DNA of 64,000 bases from JAXLSZ01 sp046330315. Lineage in GTDB: Bacteria; Actinomycetota; Thermoleophilia; Solirubrobacterales; 70-9. Under the pieces are notes generated by a model. It ran no database searches. It had not been told where the DNA came from and saw only the letters and a list, made by a program, of their open reading frames with translations. Location of the stretch: the NCBI GenBank assembly GCA_046330315.1, contig JAXLSZ010000004.1, positions 496,001 through 560,000 of the forward strand, in the 5' to 3' direction. A program made the translations under genes and the position numbers. Below are positions 8,043 to 16,234 of the stretch, piece after piece (within the stretch, counting starts at the first letter, position 1; each line of letters begins with the position of its first letter).

Positions 8043-9280
8043 GCGCGGACCCGGGCGGCGAGAGCGAGGTGCGGGTCGGCCTGCTGGGGCACGGCACCGT
8101 CGGCTCGGCCTTCGACGAGCTGCTGGGCGAGCGGGCGGCCGCGGTCGCCGAGGCGACCGGCCGCCGTCCCCGCCTGGCCGGGGTGCTGACCCGCAGCCGG
8201 GGCGACTTCGGAGAGATCCTCGAGAGCTCCGACCTGGTGGTCGAGCTGATGGGGGGGACCGAGCCCGCCCGCGAGCACGTGCTCGAGGCGCTGGGCGCGG
8301 GCAGGCCGGTGGTCACCGCCAACAAGCAGCTCCTCGCCCAGCACGGCGACGAGCTCTTCGCGGCGGCCCGCAAGGCCGGGGTGCAGCTCCGCTTCGAGGC
8401 CGCCGTGGCCGGCGTGGTCCCGATCATCCGCGTGATCCAGGAGAGCTTCGGGGTCACCGAGGTCTCCAAGGTGTTCGGGATCGTCAACGGCACCACCAAC
8501 TTCATCCTCAGCGAGATGGCGGCAACCGGCGCCACCTACGAGGAGGTGCTGGCCCGGGCCCAGGAGCTGGGCTACGCCGAGGCCGACCCCACCGACGACG
8601 TCAGCGGGGCCGACGCGGCGGCGAAGATGGCGATCCTCGCGCGGCTCGCCTTCCACACTCCCGTCACCCTCGACCAGGTCCCCTACGAGGGGATCGAGGG
8701 CGTCCAGCCCGACGACCTCAGCTACGCGAAGGAGTTCGGGCTCTCGCTGAAGCTGCTCGGGGTGGCCGAGCGCCTGCCCGGGGGGATCGGCGTCAGGGTC
8801 TTCCCCTGCTTCCTCTACGGCGGGCACCCGCTGGCCCCGGTCGGGGGCCCTTTCAACGCGGTGATGGTCGAGGCGCCGGCGATCACCGAAGTGACGATGT
8901 CGGGGCCGGGCGCAGGGGGCATCCAGACCGCCTCGGCGGTGCTCGGCGACCTCGTCTCGATCCTCTCCGGCGAGGCCCCGGTCCACGAGACCCGCGAGAC
9001 GCTGGAGGTGATCTCCGACGTTCCCTCCTCCTTTTACCTGCACCTCGAGGTCGCCGACCGCCCCGGCGTGCTCGCCCAGATCGCCGCGATCCTCGGCGAG
9101 CACGAGGTCTCGGTGAAGAGCGTCGTGCAGCGCGGCCTCGGCGACGACGCCCGCCTGGTGATGGTCCTCCACGAGTGCCTGGAGTCCCGCTTCTCGGCCG
9201 CTCTCGAGGAGATCGGCCGGCTTGACTTCCTGCGCTCCCCGCCCCGCTCGATACGCGTCATCGACGAGGAGTTCGTGTGA
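8039..9280 (+). CDS. hom: homoserine dehydrogenase
   Basis: This 413-residue protein has an N-terminal NAD(P)-binding fold (VGLLGHGTVGSAF) and the substrate/catalytic domain. The latter includes VTANKQLLAQHGDEL, FEAAVAGVVPIIR, VFGIVNGTTNFIL and YAEADPTDDVSGADAAAK. A C-terminal ACT domain (about 345-413, FYLHLEVADRPGVLAQIA) usually gives threonine feedback inhibition. It reduces aspartate semialdehyde to homoserine. The start GTG is translationally coupled to lysA. It is followed by a highly structured 200-bp gap before thrC. Confidence 0.95.
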   Translation: MSADPGGESEVRVGLLGHGTVGSAFDELLGERAAAVAEATGRRPRLAGVLTRSRGDFGEILESSDLVVELMGGTEPAREHVLEALGAGRPVVTANKQLLAQHGDELFAAARKAGVQLRFEAAVAGVVPIIRVIQESFGVTEVSKVFGIVNGTTNFILSEMAATGATYEEVLARAQELGYAEADPTDDVSGADAAAKMAILARLAFHTPVTLDQVPYEGIEGVQPDDLSYAKEFGLSLKLLGVAERLPGGIGVRVFPCFLYGGHPLAPVGGPFNAVMVEAPAITEVTMSGPGAGGIQTASAVLGDLVSILSGEAPVHETRETLEVISDVPSSFYLHLEVADRPGVLAQIAAILGEHEVSVKSVVQRGLGDDARLVMVLHECLESRFSAALEEIGRLDFLRSPPRSIRVIDEEFV

Positions 9281-9290
9281 GGGGGCGCGG

Positions 9291-9407
9291 CGGTTGGGCG
9301 GCACGGCAGCCACCCAACCGGAATTGGGGGGCCGCTTCGCGGCCCGATGATCTGCGCCTTCGGCGCAGGGATTACCCCGCGGGGCCGGATGGGACATTCC
9401 GGTTGGG
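9291..9407. repeat. compound inverted-repeat element between hom and thrC
   Basis: Arms CCCAACCGGAAT (9313-9324) and ATTCCGGTTGGG (9396-9407) are perfect 12-bp inverted repeats. Between them lie two 7-bp hairpins, each with a TTC loop (9329-9345 and 9352-9368). A further CGGTTGGG at 9291-9298 can also pair with 9313-9320, giving two mutually exclusive folds. It resembles a REP-like element or an attenuator/terminator between the two genes. No leader peptide with Thr or Ile codons was found. Confidence 0.7.
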
Positions 9408-9485
9408 CGGCCACCGTGCCCCCCCAAGTTCCCGCCCCCGTGTCGAGATGGTGAGCGACGAGATTCCCCGTGGCGGAGGGGACGG

Positions 9486-10520
9486 ATGCCGCGGCCACTG
9501 ATCGAGCGCTACCGCGACCGGCTCCCGCTGGAGGACGGGGATCCGGTGGTGAGCCTCAACGAGGGCTCGACGCCGCTGATCCCCGCCGACCGGCTCTCCG
9601 AGCGGGTCGGGGCGCGGGTCTGGCTGAAGTTCGAGGGCGCCAACCCGACCGGCTCCTTCAAGGACCGCGGGATGACCGTGGCGGTCTCCCGGGCCAGGGG
9701 CCGGGGCGCCGAGGCGGTGATCTGCGCCTCGACCGGAAACACCGCGGCCAGCGCCGCCGCCTACGCCGCCCGGGCCGGGATGCGGGGGGCGGTGATCGTC
9801 CCGGAGGGCAAGATCGCGATCGGCAAGCTCGCCCAGGCGCTGATGCACGGAGCCCGGGTGATCGCCCTGCAGGGCAACTTCGACGACGCCCTGCGGATCG
9901 TCCGCGACCTGGCCGACCGCCACCCGATCGAGCTGGTCAACTCGGTCAACCCCTACCGGATCGAGGGGCAGAAGACGGCGGCCTTCGAGGTGATCGAGGA
10001 GCTCGGCGAGGCGCCCGGCGCGCTGGCGATCCCGGTCGGCAACGCCGGCAACGTGACCGCCTACTGGCGCGGCTTCACCGAGGCCGGCAGCGCCCCGGTG
10101 CTGTTCGGCTTCCAGGCGGCGGGGGCGGCGCCGCTGGTCCACGGCGCGCCGGTCGAGAATCCCGAGACGGTGGCCTCGGCGATCCGGATCGGCAACCCGG
10201 CCCGCTGGGAGGAGGCGATGGACGCCTTCACCGCCTCGCGCGGCCGCGTCGCCGCCGTTTCCGACGAGCAGATCCTCGACGCCTACCGCTGGCTCGCCGC
10301 CACCGAGGGTGTCTTCTGCGAGCCGGCCTCGGCCGCCTCCGTCGCGGGCATCCTCGCCCACGGCATGCCCGTCGTCGAGGGCTCCGCGTCGCCGGAGACG
10401 GTGGTCTGCGTGCTCACCGGCCACGGTCTCAAGGACCCCGACACGGCCCTGGGCAAGGCCCCCGCCGTGCTGAGCTGCGAGAACGACATCGCGGCAGTCG
10501 AGCGCGCCGTCTTCGACTGA
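9486..10520 (+). CDS. thrC: threonine synthase
   Basis: This 344-residue fold-type II PLP enzyme converts O-phosphohomoserine to threonine. Motifs: NEGSTPLIPADRL at the N-terminus, NPTGSFKDRGM with the PLP Lys59, CASTGNTAASAAAYAARAG (phosphate-binding), PVGNAGNVTAYWRGF, and EPASAASVAGIL near the end. The short form without N-terminal extension is the class common in actinobacteria. It is about 200 bp from hom and probably shares the aspartate-family programme, though the intervening hairpins could separate the transcripts. A strong hairpin follows the stop. Confidence 0.95.
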   Translation: MPRPLIERYRDRLPLEDGDPVVSLNEGSTPLIPADRLSERVGARVWLKFEGANPTGSFKDRGMTVAVSRARGRGAEAVICASTGNTAASAAAYAARAGMRGAVIVPEGKIAIGKLAQALMHGARVIALQGNFDDALRIVRDLADRHPIELVNSVNPYRIEGQKTAAFEVIEELGEAPGALAIPVGNAGNVTAYWRGFTEAGSAPVLFGFQAAGAAPLVHGAPVENPETVASAIRIGNPARWEEAMDAFTASRGRVAAVSDEQILDAYRWLAATEGVFCEPASAASVAGILAHGMPVVEGSASPETVVCVLTGHGLKDPDTALGKAPAVLSCENDIAAVERAVFD

Positions 10521-10530
10521 CCCCCAAAAC

Positions 10531-10587
10531 CCCACCGAACGTCCCGGAGTTGTTGCTATGCGGGGTAGTCCGGGACGTTCGGCGGGG
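10531..10587. terminator. bidirectional terminator between thrC and phosphoesterase
   Basis: The arm at 10531-10548 (CCCACCGAACGTCCCGGA) pairs with 10569-10586 with one mismatch out of 18, around a loop of 20 nt. It sits between two convergent genes, so it can end transcription from both sides. Confidence 0.75.
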
Positions 10588-10629
10588 CGGGGGGCTCTGC
10601 GGGGCGGGGGGCTCGGCGGCGCGAGCGGC

Positions 10630-11520
10630 TCAGCGGAAGGCGGCGCTCATCGGGTCGGTGTCCGAGGCCTCGCGCAGCCGGGGGAGGGCGAAGGAGTCCT
10701 CGAGCGTGGCCAGCAGCGAGTAGGAGGTGTAGGGGTCGGCGAGCCGGGCGTTGCGGCGGATCGCCGGCCCCAGCAGCACCGTGGCGATCCGCCCGCCCTC
10801 CGCGCCGCAGCATCCGGCGTCGGTCTCGCCCTCGTCGAAGGTGATCACGAGGTAGCCGTCCGGGCCGAGGTGGCGCCGGAGCCGCGGGACAAGCCGCGAG
10901 AGGTAGCGGTCGGCGACCGCGAAGGAGCAGTCGTGGGCGTCGTTGCAGAGGTCGGGGGTCAGCCATCCGAAACGCGGCAGGCCTCCCCCTCGCAGGTCAG
11001 CCGCGAGCTGCTCGCCCGGCACGACCCGGGCGCAGAGCCCGGGGTCCGAGGTGATCTGGGGGAAGTAGTAGAAGGGGTTGTGCTTCTTGGCGTAGCGGCC
11101 GCTGTATCCGCCCTCGAAGCAGCTGCGGGGCATTCCCTCCATGTAGGCGCGCCAGTCGATCCCGGCGTCGCTCAGCTGGGTTCCCAGGTTGGGGCCCGAG
11201 GCCTTGCAGCGGGTGCAGTCGCTGTCGATGCCGAAGGTCGAGCCGCCGACCATCGCCAGGTAGTTGGGCAGCGAGGGGTGCGAGACGGCGAAGAAGCGGT
11301 TGGCGAGCGCGTTGCGGGTGGCCAGGCGGTTGAAGTAGGGGGCCTGCGGGTCGCCGATCACCTGGTTGAACTCGCGGTTCTCGAGGACGATCACGAAGAC
11401 CCGCGAGCCGCTGTCGAGCGGGCCGCTGGTCTGCCCGGTGGAGCCTCCGCCACCGCACCCGGCGGCCCCCACGGCGAGGGCTGCGAGGGTCAGCGCCAGG
11501 GCTCGGGCGGCGGGCGGCAT
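10630..11520 (-). CDS. lipoprotein phosphoesterase (acid phosphatase/phospholipase C family)
   Basis: This 296-residue protein starts with a lipoprotein signal ending in AVGAAGCGGGG (lipobox Cys), so it is probably anchored outside the membrane. The body matches the phosphoesterase family PF04185: VFVIVLENREFNQVIGDP, then HPSLPNYLAMVGGSTFG, and the metal-site segment YLVITFDEGETDAG. It has many paired cysteines (CTRC, CFEGG, CARV, CNDAHDC, CC), consistent with disulfides in the periplasm. The likely role is hydrolysis of phosphomonoesters or phosphodiesters for phosphate scavenging. It is monocistronic and convergent with thrC. Confidence 0.85.
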   Translation of the reverse strand: MPPAARALALTLAALAVGAAGCGGGGSTGQTSGPLDSGSRVFVIVLENREFNQVIGDPQAPYFNRLATRNALANRFFAVSHPSLPNYLAMVGGSTFGIDSDCTRCKASGPNLGTQLSDAGIDWRAYMEGMPRSCFEGGYSGRYAKKHNPFYYFPQITSDPGLCARVVPGEQLAADLRGGGLPRFGWLTPDLCNDAHDCSFAVADRYLSRLVPRLRRHLGPDGYLVITFDEGETDAGCCGAEGGRIATVLLGPAIRRNARLADPYTSYSLLATLEDSFALPRLREASDTDPMSAAFR

Positions 11521-11564
11521 GGCCCGTGAGTATGCCCGCCGCGACGGCTCCGACCGCCCAGCGG

Positions 11565-11570
11565 CACAAT
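11565..11570 (+). promoter_or_regulatory. -10-like hexamer for a leaderless gene
   Basis: CACAAT ends 6 bp before the ATG at 11577. This spacing would put the transcription start at the A of ATG. No Shine-Dalgarno is visible before this start, which fits a leaderless message. Confidence 0.45.
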
Positions 11571-11576
11571 TGGCGC

Positions 11577-11933
11577 ATGGCGCCGAAGGTCCAATTGCTC
11601 TGGTGGCGGGGCTGCCCGTCCTGGGAGCGCGCCCTGGCCATGCTTCGCGCCGAGATGGAGGCCCGCGGGATCGGCGAGGAGAGCCTCGAGGTGGTCGAGA
11701 TCCGCGACGGGGAGCAGGCGCGAAGCCACGGCTTCCCGGGCTCGCCGACGATCCGGGTGGAGGGCCGCGACGTGCAGCCACCGGACCCGCAGGGCGCTCG
11801 GGGCCTAACCTGCCGGGTCTACCGCCGCCGCGACGGGCGCGTCTCCCCGCTGCCCGACCCCGCGGATATCGGCGAGGCCCTGGAGAGAGCGGGATCCGGC
11901 GACGCACCGGGCGGAGAGGAGGAGAGAGGATGA
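11577..11933 (+). CDS. small thioredoxin-fold protein (DF/alkylmercury-lyase-like)
   Basis: This 118-residue protein begins VQLLWWRGCPSWERAL, a strand followed by GCPxW, a single redox cysteine at the thioredoxin position. It also has the cis-Pro-like FPGSPTIRVEG and a conserved LTCRVYRR cysteine. This matches short thioredoxin-fold proteins annotated as DF-family or alkylmercury-lyase-like; no substrate is established for most. The CxxC second cysteine is absent. Its stop overlaps the ATG of the next redoxin as ATGA, after GGAGAGGAGG. It is the first gene of a thioredoxin-redoxin-thrB unit. Confidence 0.75.
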   Translation: MAPKVQLLWWRGCPSWERALAMLRAEMEARGIGEESLEVVEIRDGEQARSHGFPGSPTIRVEGRDVQPPDPQGARGLTCRVYRRRDGRVSPLPDPADIGEALERAGSGDAPGGEEERG

Positions 11934-12508
11934 GCGCGAGCGGACTGCGACCGGGGGACCGCGCCCCCGACTTCAGCCTCCCCGGGACCGACTCGCAGAC
12001 CCACGAGCTCGCCCCGGCGGGCGCCCCGGCGAGCTCGCAGATCCACGAGCTCGCTCCGGCCGGCGCGGCCGCGACGGTCGTCTACTGGACCTGCAACCAC
12101 TGCCCCTACGCGCTGGCCTGGGAGGAGCGGATGCACCAGGCCTCCCGCGACTACGCGGAGCGCGGGGTCCGCTTCCTGGCCGTCAACTCCAACGACGCCG
12201 AGCGCTACCCCGCCGACTCCCTCGACGCCATGCGGGAGCGGGTGGGAGCCGAGGGCGGCTGGCCGCACCCCTACCTCCACGACGCCGATCAGTCCGTCGC
12301 CCGCTCCTTCGGCGCGCAGAAGACCCCCGACGTCTTCGTCCTCGACGCCGAGGGGGTCGTCCGCTACCGCGGCGCTCCGGACTCCGACTACGACGACCCC
12401 TCCCAGAACGCCTCCTGGCTGCGCGGCGCGCTCGACGCCGTGCTGGCGGGCCGCGAGCCCGACCCTTCCCGCACCGAGCCGGTCGGGTGCTCGGTGAAGT
12501 GGAAGTGA
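11930..12508 (+). CDS. thioredoxin/peroxiredoxin-like (redoxin) protein
   Basis: This 192-residue AhpC/TSA-like fold has GDRAPDFSLPGTDSQ at the N-terminus, then VVYWTCNHCPYALAWEERM (CxxC-type pair CNHC), FLAVNSNDAERYP, and the cis-Pro region FGAQKTPDVFVLDAEG. An exact-type internal duplication, HELAPAGAP...HELAPAGAA (about residues 27-47), precedes the active site; it is probably a recent in-frame expansion. The likely role is thiol redox or peroxide reduction in the cytoplasm; there is no signal peptide. It is coupled to the upstream thioredoxin-fold gene and 16 bp from thrB. Confidence 0.85.
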   Translation: MSASGLRPGDRAPDFSLPGTDSQTHELAPAGAPASSQIHELAPAGAAATVVYWTCNHCPYALAWEERMHQASRDYAERGVRFLAVNSNDAERYPADSLDAMRERVGAEGGWPHPYLHDADQSVARSFGAQKTPDVFVLDAEGVVRYRGAPDSDYDDPSQNASWLRGALDAVLAGREPDPSRTEPVGCSVKWK

Positions 12509-12524
12509 GGCGGGAGGGCGGGCG

Positions 12525-13406
12525 GTGACCGAGCGCAGGCGACTGGTCAGGGTGCCCGCCAGCTCGGCCAACCTCGGGCCGGGCTACGACGTGATGGCGG
12601 CCGCCCTCTCGCTGGTATGCGAGGTCGAGGTCAGCGAGGCCGGCGAGTTCTCGCTCAGCGCCCCCGGCCTCGGCGTGCCCGAGGACCGCGGCAACCTGGT
12701 CGTCAGGGCCTTCGAGTCGCTGCACCCCGCCGACGGCCTGCGCTTCGAGATCCGCAGCGAGATCCCGCCGGCCCGCGGCCTCGGCTCCAGCGCCGCGGCG
12801 ATCGTCGCCGGGCTGACCGCCGCCGACCACCTCTACGAGCTGGGGATCGAGCCCGGCGAGATGCTGCGCCGGGCCGCCGAGATCGAGGGGCATCCCGACA
12901 ATGTCGCGGCGGCGATCCACGGGGGGTTCGTGATCTGCGGCAGAGACGGCGACGGCGGCCCGCTGGCGGCCCGCTTCGACCCTCCCGAGGGCCTCGAGGC
13001 GGTGGCCGTGATACCGGCCGAGGAGGTACCCACGGAGCGCGCCCGCGCGGCGATCCCCGCGCAGGTGCCGCTCGCCGACGCGGTCTCCAACATCGCCTCC
13101 GCATCGCTGCTCGTGCTCGGCCTCGAGCAGGCCGACCTGGCGCTGATCGCCCGCGGCCTCGGCGACCGCATCCACCAGCCCCGCCGCCGCGGGCTATACC
13201 CGCGCTCGATGGAGATCGTCGAGGCGGCCGCCGGGATCGGGGCCCTTGGGGCTACGATCTCGGGTGCGGGGCCCACCGTCCTGGTCTGGACCACCTGGCA
13301 GGAGACCGGCGGTGTGGTCGCCGAGCTGGAGGCGCGCTGCGAGGGCTGGGCCGAGGTGCGCCGGCTGCCCTTCACCCCGCACGGCGCCGACGTCCCCGAG
13401 CTGTAG
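12525..13406 (+). CDS. thrB: homoserine kinase
   Basis: This 293-residue GHMP kinase phosphorylates homoserine to the thrC substrate. It has VRVPASSANLGPGYDVMAAAL at the N-terminus, the ATP-binding PPARGLGSSAAAIVAG loop (about 82-96), EGHPDNVAAAIHGGF, and the C-terminal GATISGAGPTVLVW. The GTG start follows GGGAGGGCGGGCG. Instead of lying beside thrC, it follows two thiol-redox genes at 16 bp and is probably co-transcribed with them. The convergent phosphoesterase separates it from thrC. Confidence 0.94.
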   Translation: MTERRRLVRVPASSANLGPGYDVMAAALSLVCEVEVSEAGEFSLSAPGLGVPEDRGNLVVRAFESLHPADGLRFEIRSEIPPARGLGSSAAAIVAGLTAADHLYELGIEPGEMLRRAAEIEGHPDNVAAAIHGGFVICGRDGDGGPLAARFDPPEGLEAVAVIPAEEVPTERARAAIPAQVPLADAVSNIASASLLVLGLEQADLALIARGLGDRIHQPRRRGLYPRSMEIVEAAAGIGALGATISGAGPTVLVWTTWQETGGVVAELEARCEGWAEVRRLPFTPHGADVPEL

Positions 13407-13455
13407 CCGATCCGCGGTTCCTGGCTCTGGCGTGGAGCAGGCGGGGGGCGCCCGG

Positions 13456-13893
13456 CTAGTCCAGAAGGCCGAGCTGGCGGAGGATCGAGACGCTGTCGGA
13501 GTAGACGTCCTTGCGCTTCACCAGACCGTCCTCGAAGGGGATCACGTCCATCCCGTTCCAGGTGATCGTCCTGCCGGTCGGCTCGGCGACGAGGTCGCCC
13601 CGGCGCATCTGGCTGGCGTGGGTGGCCGTCGCCGTCCACTCCTGGACCACCAGCCCGTCGCGGACGTAGAGCCGCCGCGGGGAGAAGGCGATGTCGGGCC
13701 AGGTCTCGAAGATCGCCCCGATGTGCTCGCGCGCCTCGGGCCCCTCGGCGACCTCGCCGGCGGTGTGGTTCTCGAAGACCATGCCGGGGGCGTGCATCGC
13801 CACGATCGCGTCGAGGTCGTGCGCATTCCAGGCCGCGTTGTAACGGTCTATCGCCTCGGCGAGCGCCTCCGGCGAGTCCTTCGGTGATCCCAT
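13456..13893 (-). CDS. SnoaL-like/NTF2-fold protein
   Basis: This 145-residue protein has the alpha+beta cone of SnoaL/limonene-epoxide-hydrolase-like proteins. YNAAWNAHDLDAIVAMHAPGMVFENH forms the first helices and strand, AREHIGAIFETWPDIAF follows, and the rest are strands ending DVYSDSVSILRQLGLLD. Family members are polyketide cyclases, isomerases or simple ligand-binding proteins; no function can be assigned. The ATG follows GGAGGAGAG. It is divergent from the cupin gene with 72 bp between, so the pair may share a control region. Confidence 0.8.
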   Translation of the reverse strand: MGSPKDSPEALAEAIDRYNAAWNAHDLDAIVAMHAPGMVFENHTAGEVAEGPEAREHIGAIFETWPDIAFSPRRLYVRDGLVVQEWTATATHASQMRRGDLVAEPTGRTITWNGMDVIPFEDGLVKRKDVYSDSVSILRQLGLLD

Positions 13894-13965
13894 CTCTCCT
13901 CCGCTCTTTGAGTTGCGGCTCTCCGCAGGTATGGTCGCACCGACCGGACCGGAAGGAGAGAGAGG

Positions 13966-14343
13966 ATGGGCGAGAGCGGCTTCGACCTGATGAGCTGGGG
14001 CGATTTCGAGCGGATGGAGGGCTCCGGGGGCAGCACCTGGATGCTGGCCCGCAGGTCCCTGGGGGTCTCCTCCTTCGGGATGAACATGGTCGAGATCGCC
14101 CCCGGTGGCCAGATCCCCGAGCACGACGAGACCGAGCGCGACCAGGAGGAGGTCTTCGTCGTCTGGGAGGGCGACGCCACCGCGGTAATCGACGGCGCCG
14201 ACCACCCCGCCCCCCGGGGGTCCTTCGTCCGTCTCGACCCCGATACCCGCAGGACGATCCGGAACGACGGGGCCTCCCCGGTCCGGATCCTGGCCGTCTC
14301 CGCCCCCCGCAGCAGCGGCTACGAGGACATGGGCTGGGGGTAG
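13966..14343 (+). CDS. cupin-domain protein
   Basis: This 125-residue single-domain cupin has metal-site motif 1 in MVEIAPGGQIPEHDETERDQEEVFVVWEG and motif 2 in HPAPRGSFVRLDPDTRRTIRND. The motif 1 pattern G-x5-H-x-E is kept, with a Glu/Asp-rich continuation instead of the usual second His. Motif 2 carries Arg/Thr where a metal histidine is usual, so metal binding may be weak. A strong Shine-Dalgarno (AAGGAGAGAGAGG) precedes the ATG. It is divergent from the SnoaL gene; both are small ligand-binding folds. Confidence 0.78.
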   Translation: MGESGFDLMSWGDFERMEGSGGSTWMLARRSLGVSSFGMNMVEIAPGGQIPEHDETERDQEEVFVVWEGDATAVIDGADHPAPRGSFVRLDPDTRRTIRNDGASPVRILAVSAPRSSGYEDMGWG

Positions 14344-14445
14344 GGCCCCCCAAGAGTCGTCGGCGTGCCCGCACCATGGATGTGGGCGGGCTCGGATGCC
14401 CGGTGCCGGCCCCCCGCCTAGGCTCGCCTCATCCTGGCGAGGCGA

Positions 14446-15246
14446 ATGCAAAAGAGGCACAGGTTCGGCTTCGCGGCGCTCGTCGCGGTCGCGCTCCTGC
14501 CCGCGGCCGTGGCCCTGGCGGCGGTCAGCACCCACAAGTCGAGCGTCCTGCTCTCCCCGGCCGGCAGGGGATCGGCGACGGCCAGGTGCGACAGCGGCGA
14601 GCGCCTCGTGCTGGGCGGGTTCTCGACCCCGTCGGCGGGCGGCTCGGGGATCAGCGTCAACACGCTCAACCCGATCTCGGGCAGCGCCTGGCTCGCCCGG
14701 GCCGTCAACTTCGCGGGCCCCGGAAGGCTGACCTCGATCGCCTACTGCGCGCAGGTTGGAAGGCTGACGCGTGTGGTAACGAAGAAGCCGGTTCCGGCCG
14801 GCAGGCTGCGCGCGATCGTCGCGACCTGCCCGCGCGGCGCCTCGGTCCGCTTCGGCGGCTACACGAGCTCGGCGGATTCCTACGTCGGCCTGGTCGGCCT
14901 GGAGCGTCCATCGGCCCGCCGCTGGAAGGTCACCGCCTACGCCGACAGCGACGGTCCCAGGACCGTCTCCGCGGTGGCGATGTGCGGGAAGGGCCCGGCG
15001 CCGGTCTCCGTGGCGAGGAAGACGGTGACGATCGCGCCCGATGCGCAGGGCACGGCGACGGTCCGCTGCCCCAGGGGCAGGGAGCTGGCGCTCGGCGGCT
15101 TCGCCGACGCGCCGTTCCATCCCAGGGCGGGAGACGAGGGCGGCCCCTACGTCGACGGGCTGGAGCGCACCTCTCCGCGGAGCTGGACGGCTCGGGCCTA
15201 CTCGTTCAGCGCCGGCAGGATCACCTCGATCGCCTACTGCCGCTAG
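14446..15246 (+). CDS. secreted protein of three homologous cysteine-paired repeats
   Basis: This 266-residue protein has a signal peptide (FAALVAVALLPAAVALA, cleavage near AVSTH). Three tandem repeats of about 75-80 residues follow. Each opens with a cysteine strand and a LGGF/FGGY turn (ATARCDSGERLVLGGF; VATCPRGASVRFGGY; TVRCPRGRELALGGF). Each closes with W-x-A-x-A...R-x-x-S-x-A-x-C (TSIAYC; SAVAMC; TSIAYC), suggesting one disulfide per repeat. I do not recognise a characterised family; the arrangement resembles beta-sandwich or lectin-like surface modules. A TAGGCT -10-like box lies 21 bp upstream. It appears monocistronic. Confidence 0.8.
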   Translation: MQKRHRFGFAALVAVALLPAAVALAAVSTHKSSVLLSPAGRGSATARCDSGERLVLGGFSTPSAGGSGISVNTLNPISGSAWLARAVNFAGPGRLTSIAYCAQVGRLTRVVTKKPVPAGRLRAIVATCPRGASVRFGGYTSSADSYVGLVGLERPSARRWKVTAYADSDGPRTVSAVAMCGKGPAPVSVARKTVTIAPDAQGTATVRCPRGRELALGGFADAPFHPRAGDEGGPYVDGLERTSPRSWTARAYSFSAGRITSIAYCR

Positions 15247-15275
15247 GGGAAGGCCACCCGGCCAGACCGGCCGCC

Positions 15276-15281
15276 TAGGCT
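15276..15281 (+). promoter_or_regulatory. -10-like hexamer for leaderless PfkB gene
   Basis: TAGGCT lies 8 bp before the ATG at 15290, with no purine-rich ribosome site between. Confidence 0.4.
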
Positions 15282-15289
15282 TGGGGGCG

Positions 15290-16234
15290 ATGAGCGCGAG
15301 CGGGCACGAGGGGAGTGGGAAGCTGGCCGTCTTCGGGCCCGACCCGCTGCTCTCGGTGAGCGTCGAGTCCCGCCCCACCGGCGGAGACGAGATCCACGTC
15401 CATGCGGCCGGCCAGGGCGTCTGGGTGACCAGGATGGCCGGCGAGCTCGGAGCCGATCCCGTGCTCTGCGGTTTCCTCGGTGGCGAGACCGGGTCGGTGC
15501 TGCGACCGCTGCTCGAGCAGCTGCGGGGAGAGCTGCGCCTGGTCGAGACGGCGGCGCCGTCCGGCTGCTACGTGAGCGATCGCCGCAGCGGCGAGCGCGA
15601 GCTGATCTCGATGGCCGCCGGCCCGCCGCCCTCCCGTCACGAGGTGGACGACCTCTTTTCGACCACGTGCGCGGCGGCTCTGGAGGCGGGGGTGCTCGTC
15701 GTCTGCAATCCCTATCCAGCCGAGACGCTGCCGCTGGGGATCTACGGGAGCCTGGTGGCCGACGTGCGGGAGAACGGGGCTACGGTGCTCGTCGACCTCT
15801 CCTCGCCGCGCCTCGACAGCGCTCTGGAGGGCTCTCCCGACCTGGTCAAGCTCAACGACTGGGAGCTGGCCGAGTTCGTCTCCGGGCCGGTCGACGGCGA
15901 CGATCGGCTCCGCTCGGCCGCGGAGGAGCTGCGCCGGCGCGGCGCCGGCACCGTGGTCGTCAGCCGGGCCGAGCGCCCCGCCCTGGTCGTGCGCGGCGAC
16001 GGGGCCTGGTGGCTGACGCCCCCGCGCTTCGACCGGGGAGCCCGCGAGGGCTGCGGGGACTCGATGACCGGGGCGATCGCGGCCTGCCTGGCCCAGGGTC
16101 GGGACTGGCGCGAGGCCCTGGTCCTCGGGGCAGCCGCCGGCGCCGCCAACTTCCTCCGGCACGGGCTTGGAACCGGCGCCCGCGGCGTGATCGGGGATCT
16201 CGCCCGCCGGGTCGAGCTCACCCCCGCGGGCTGA
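15290..16234 (+). CDS. PfkB family carbohydrate kinase (1-phosphofructokinase-like)
   Basis: This 314-residue ribokinase-fold protein has the N-terminal GGDEIHVHAAGQGVWVTRMAG (PfkB signature 1 region) and a middle DLVKLNDWELAEFVSG typical of 1-phosphofructokinase/tagatose-6-phosphate kinase. The catalytic motif is REGCGDSMTGAIAACLAQG, where GCGDS replaces the common GAGDS; the base Asp257 is kept. It probably phosphorylates a sugar phosphate or nucleoside. The final codons and stop lie in the first copy of a 42-bp tandem repeat that continues downstream. Confidence 0.85.
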   Translation: MSASGHEGSGKLAVFGPDPLLSVSVESRPTGGDEIHVHAAGQGVWVTRMAGELGADPVLCGFLGGETGSVLRPLLEQLRGELRLVETAAPSGCYVSDRRSGERELISMAAGPPPSRHEVDDLFSTTCAAALEAGVLVVCNPYPAETLPLGIYGSLVADVRENGATVLVDLSSPRLDSALEGSPDLVKLNDWELAEFVSGPVDGDDRLRSAAEELRRRGAGTVVVSRAERPALVVRGDGAWWLTPPRFDRGAREGCGDSMTGAIAACLAQGRDWREALVLGAAAGAANFLRHGLGTGARGVIGDLARRVELTPAG

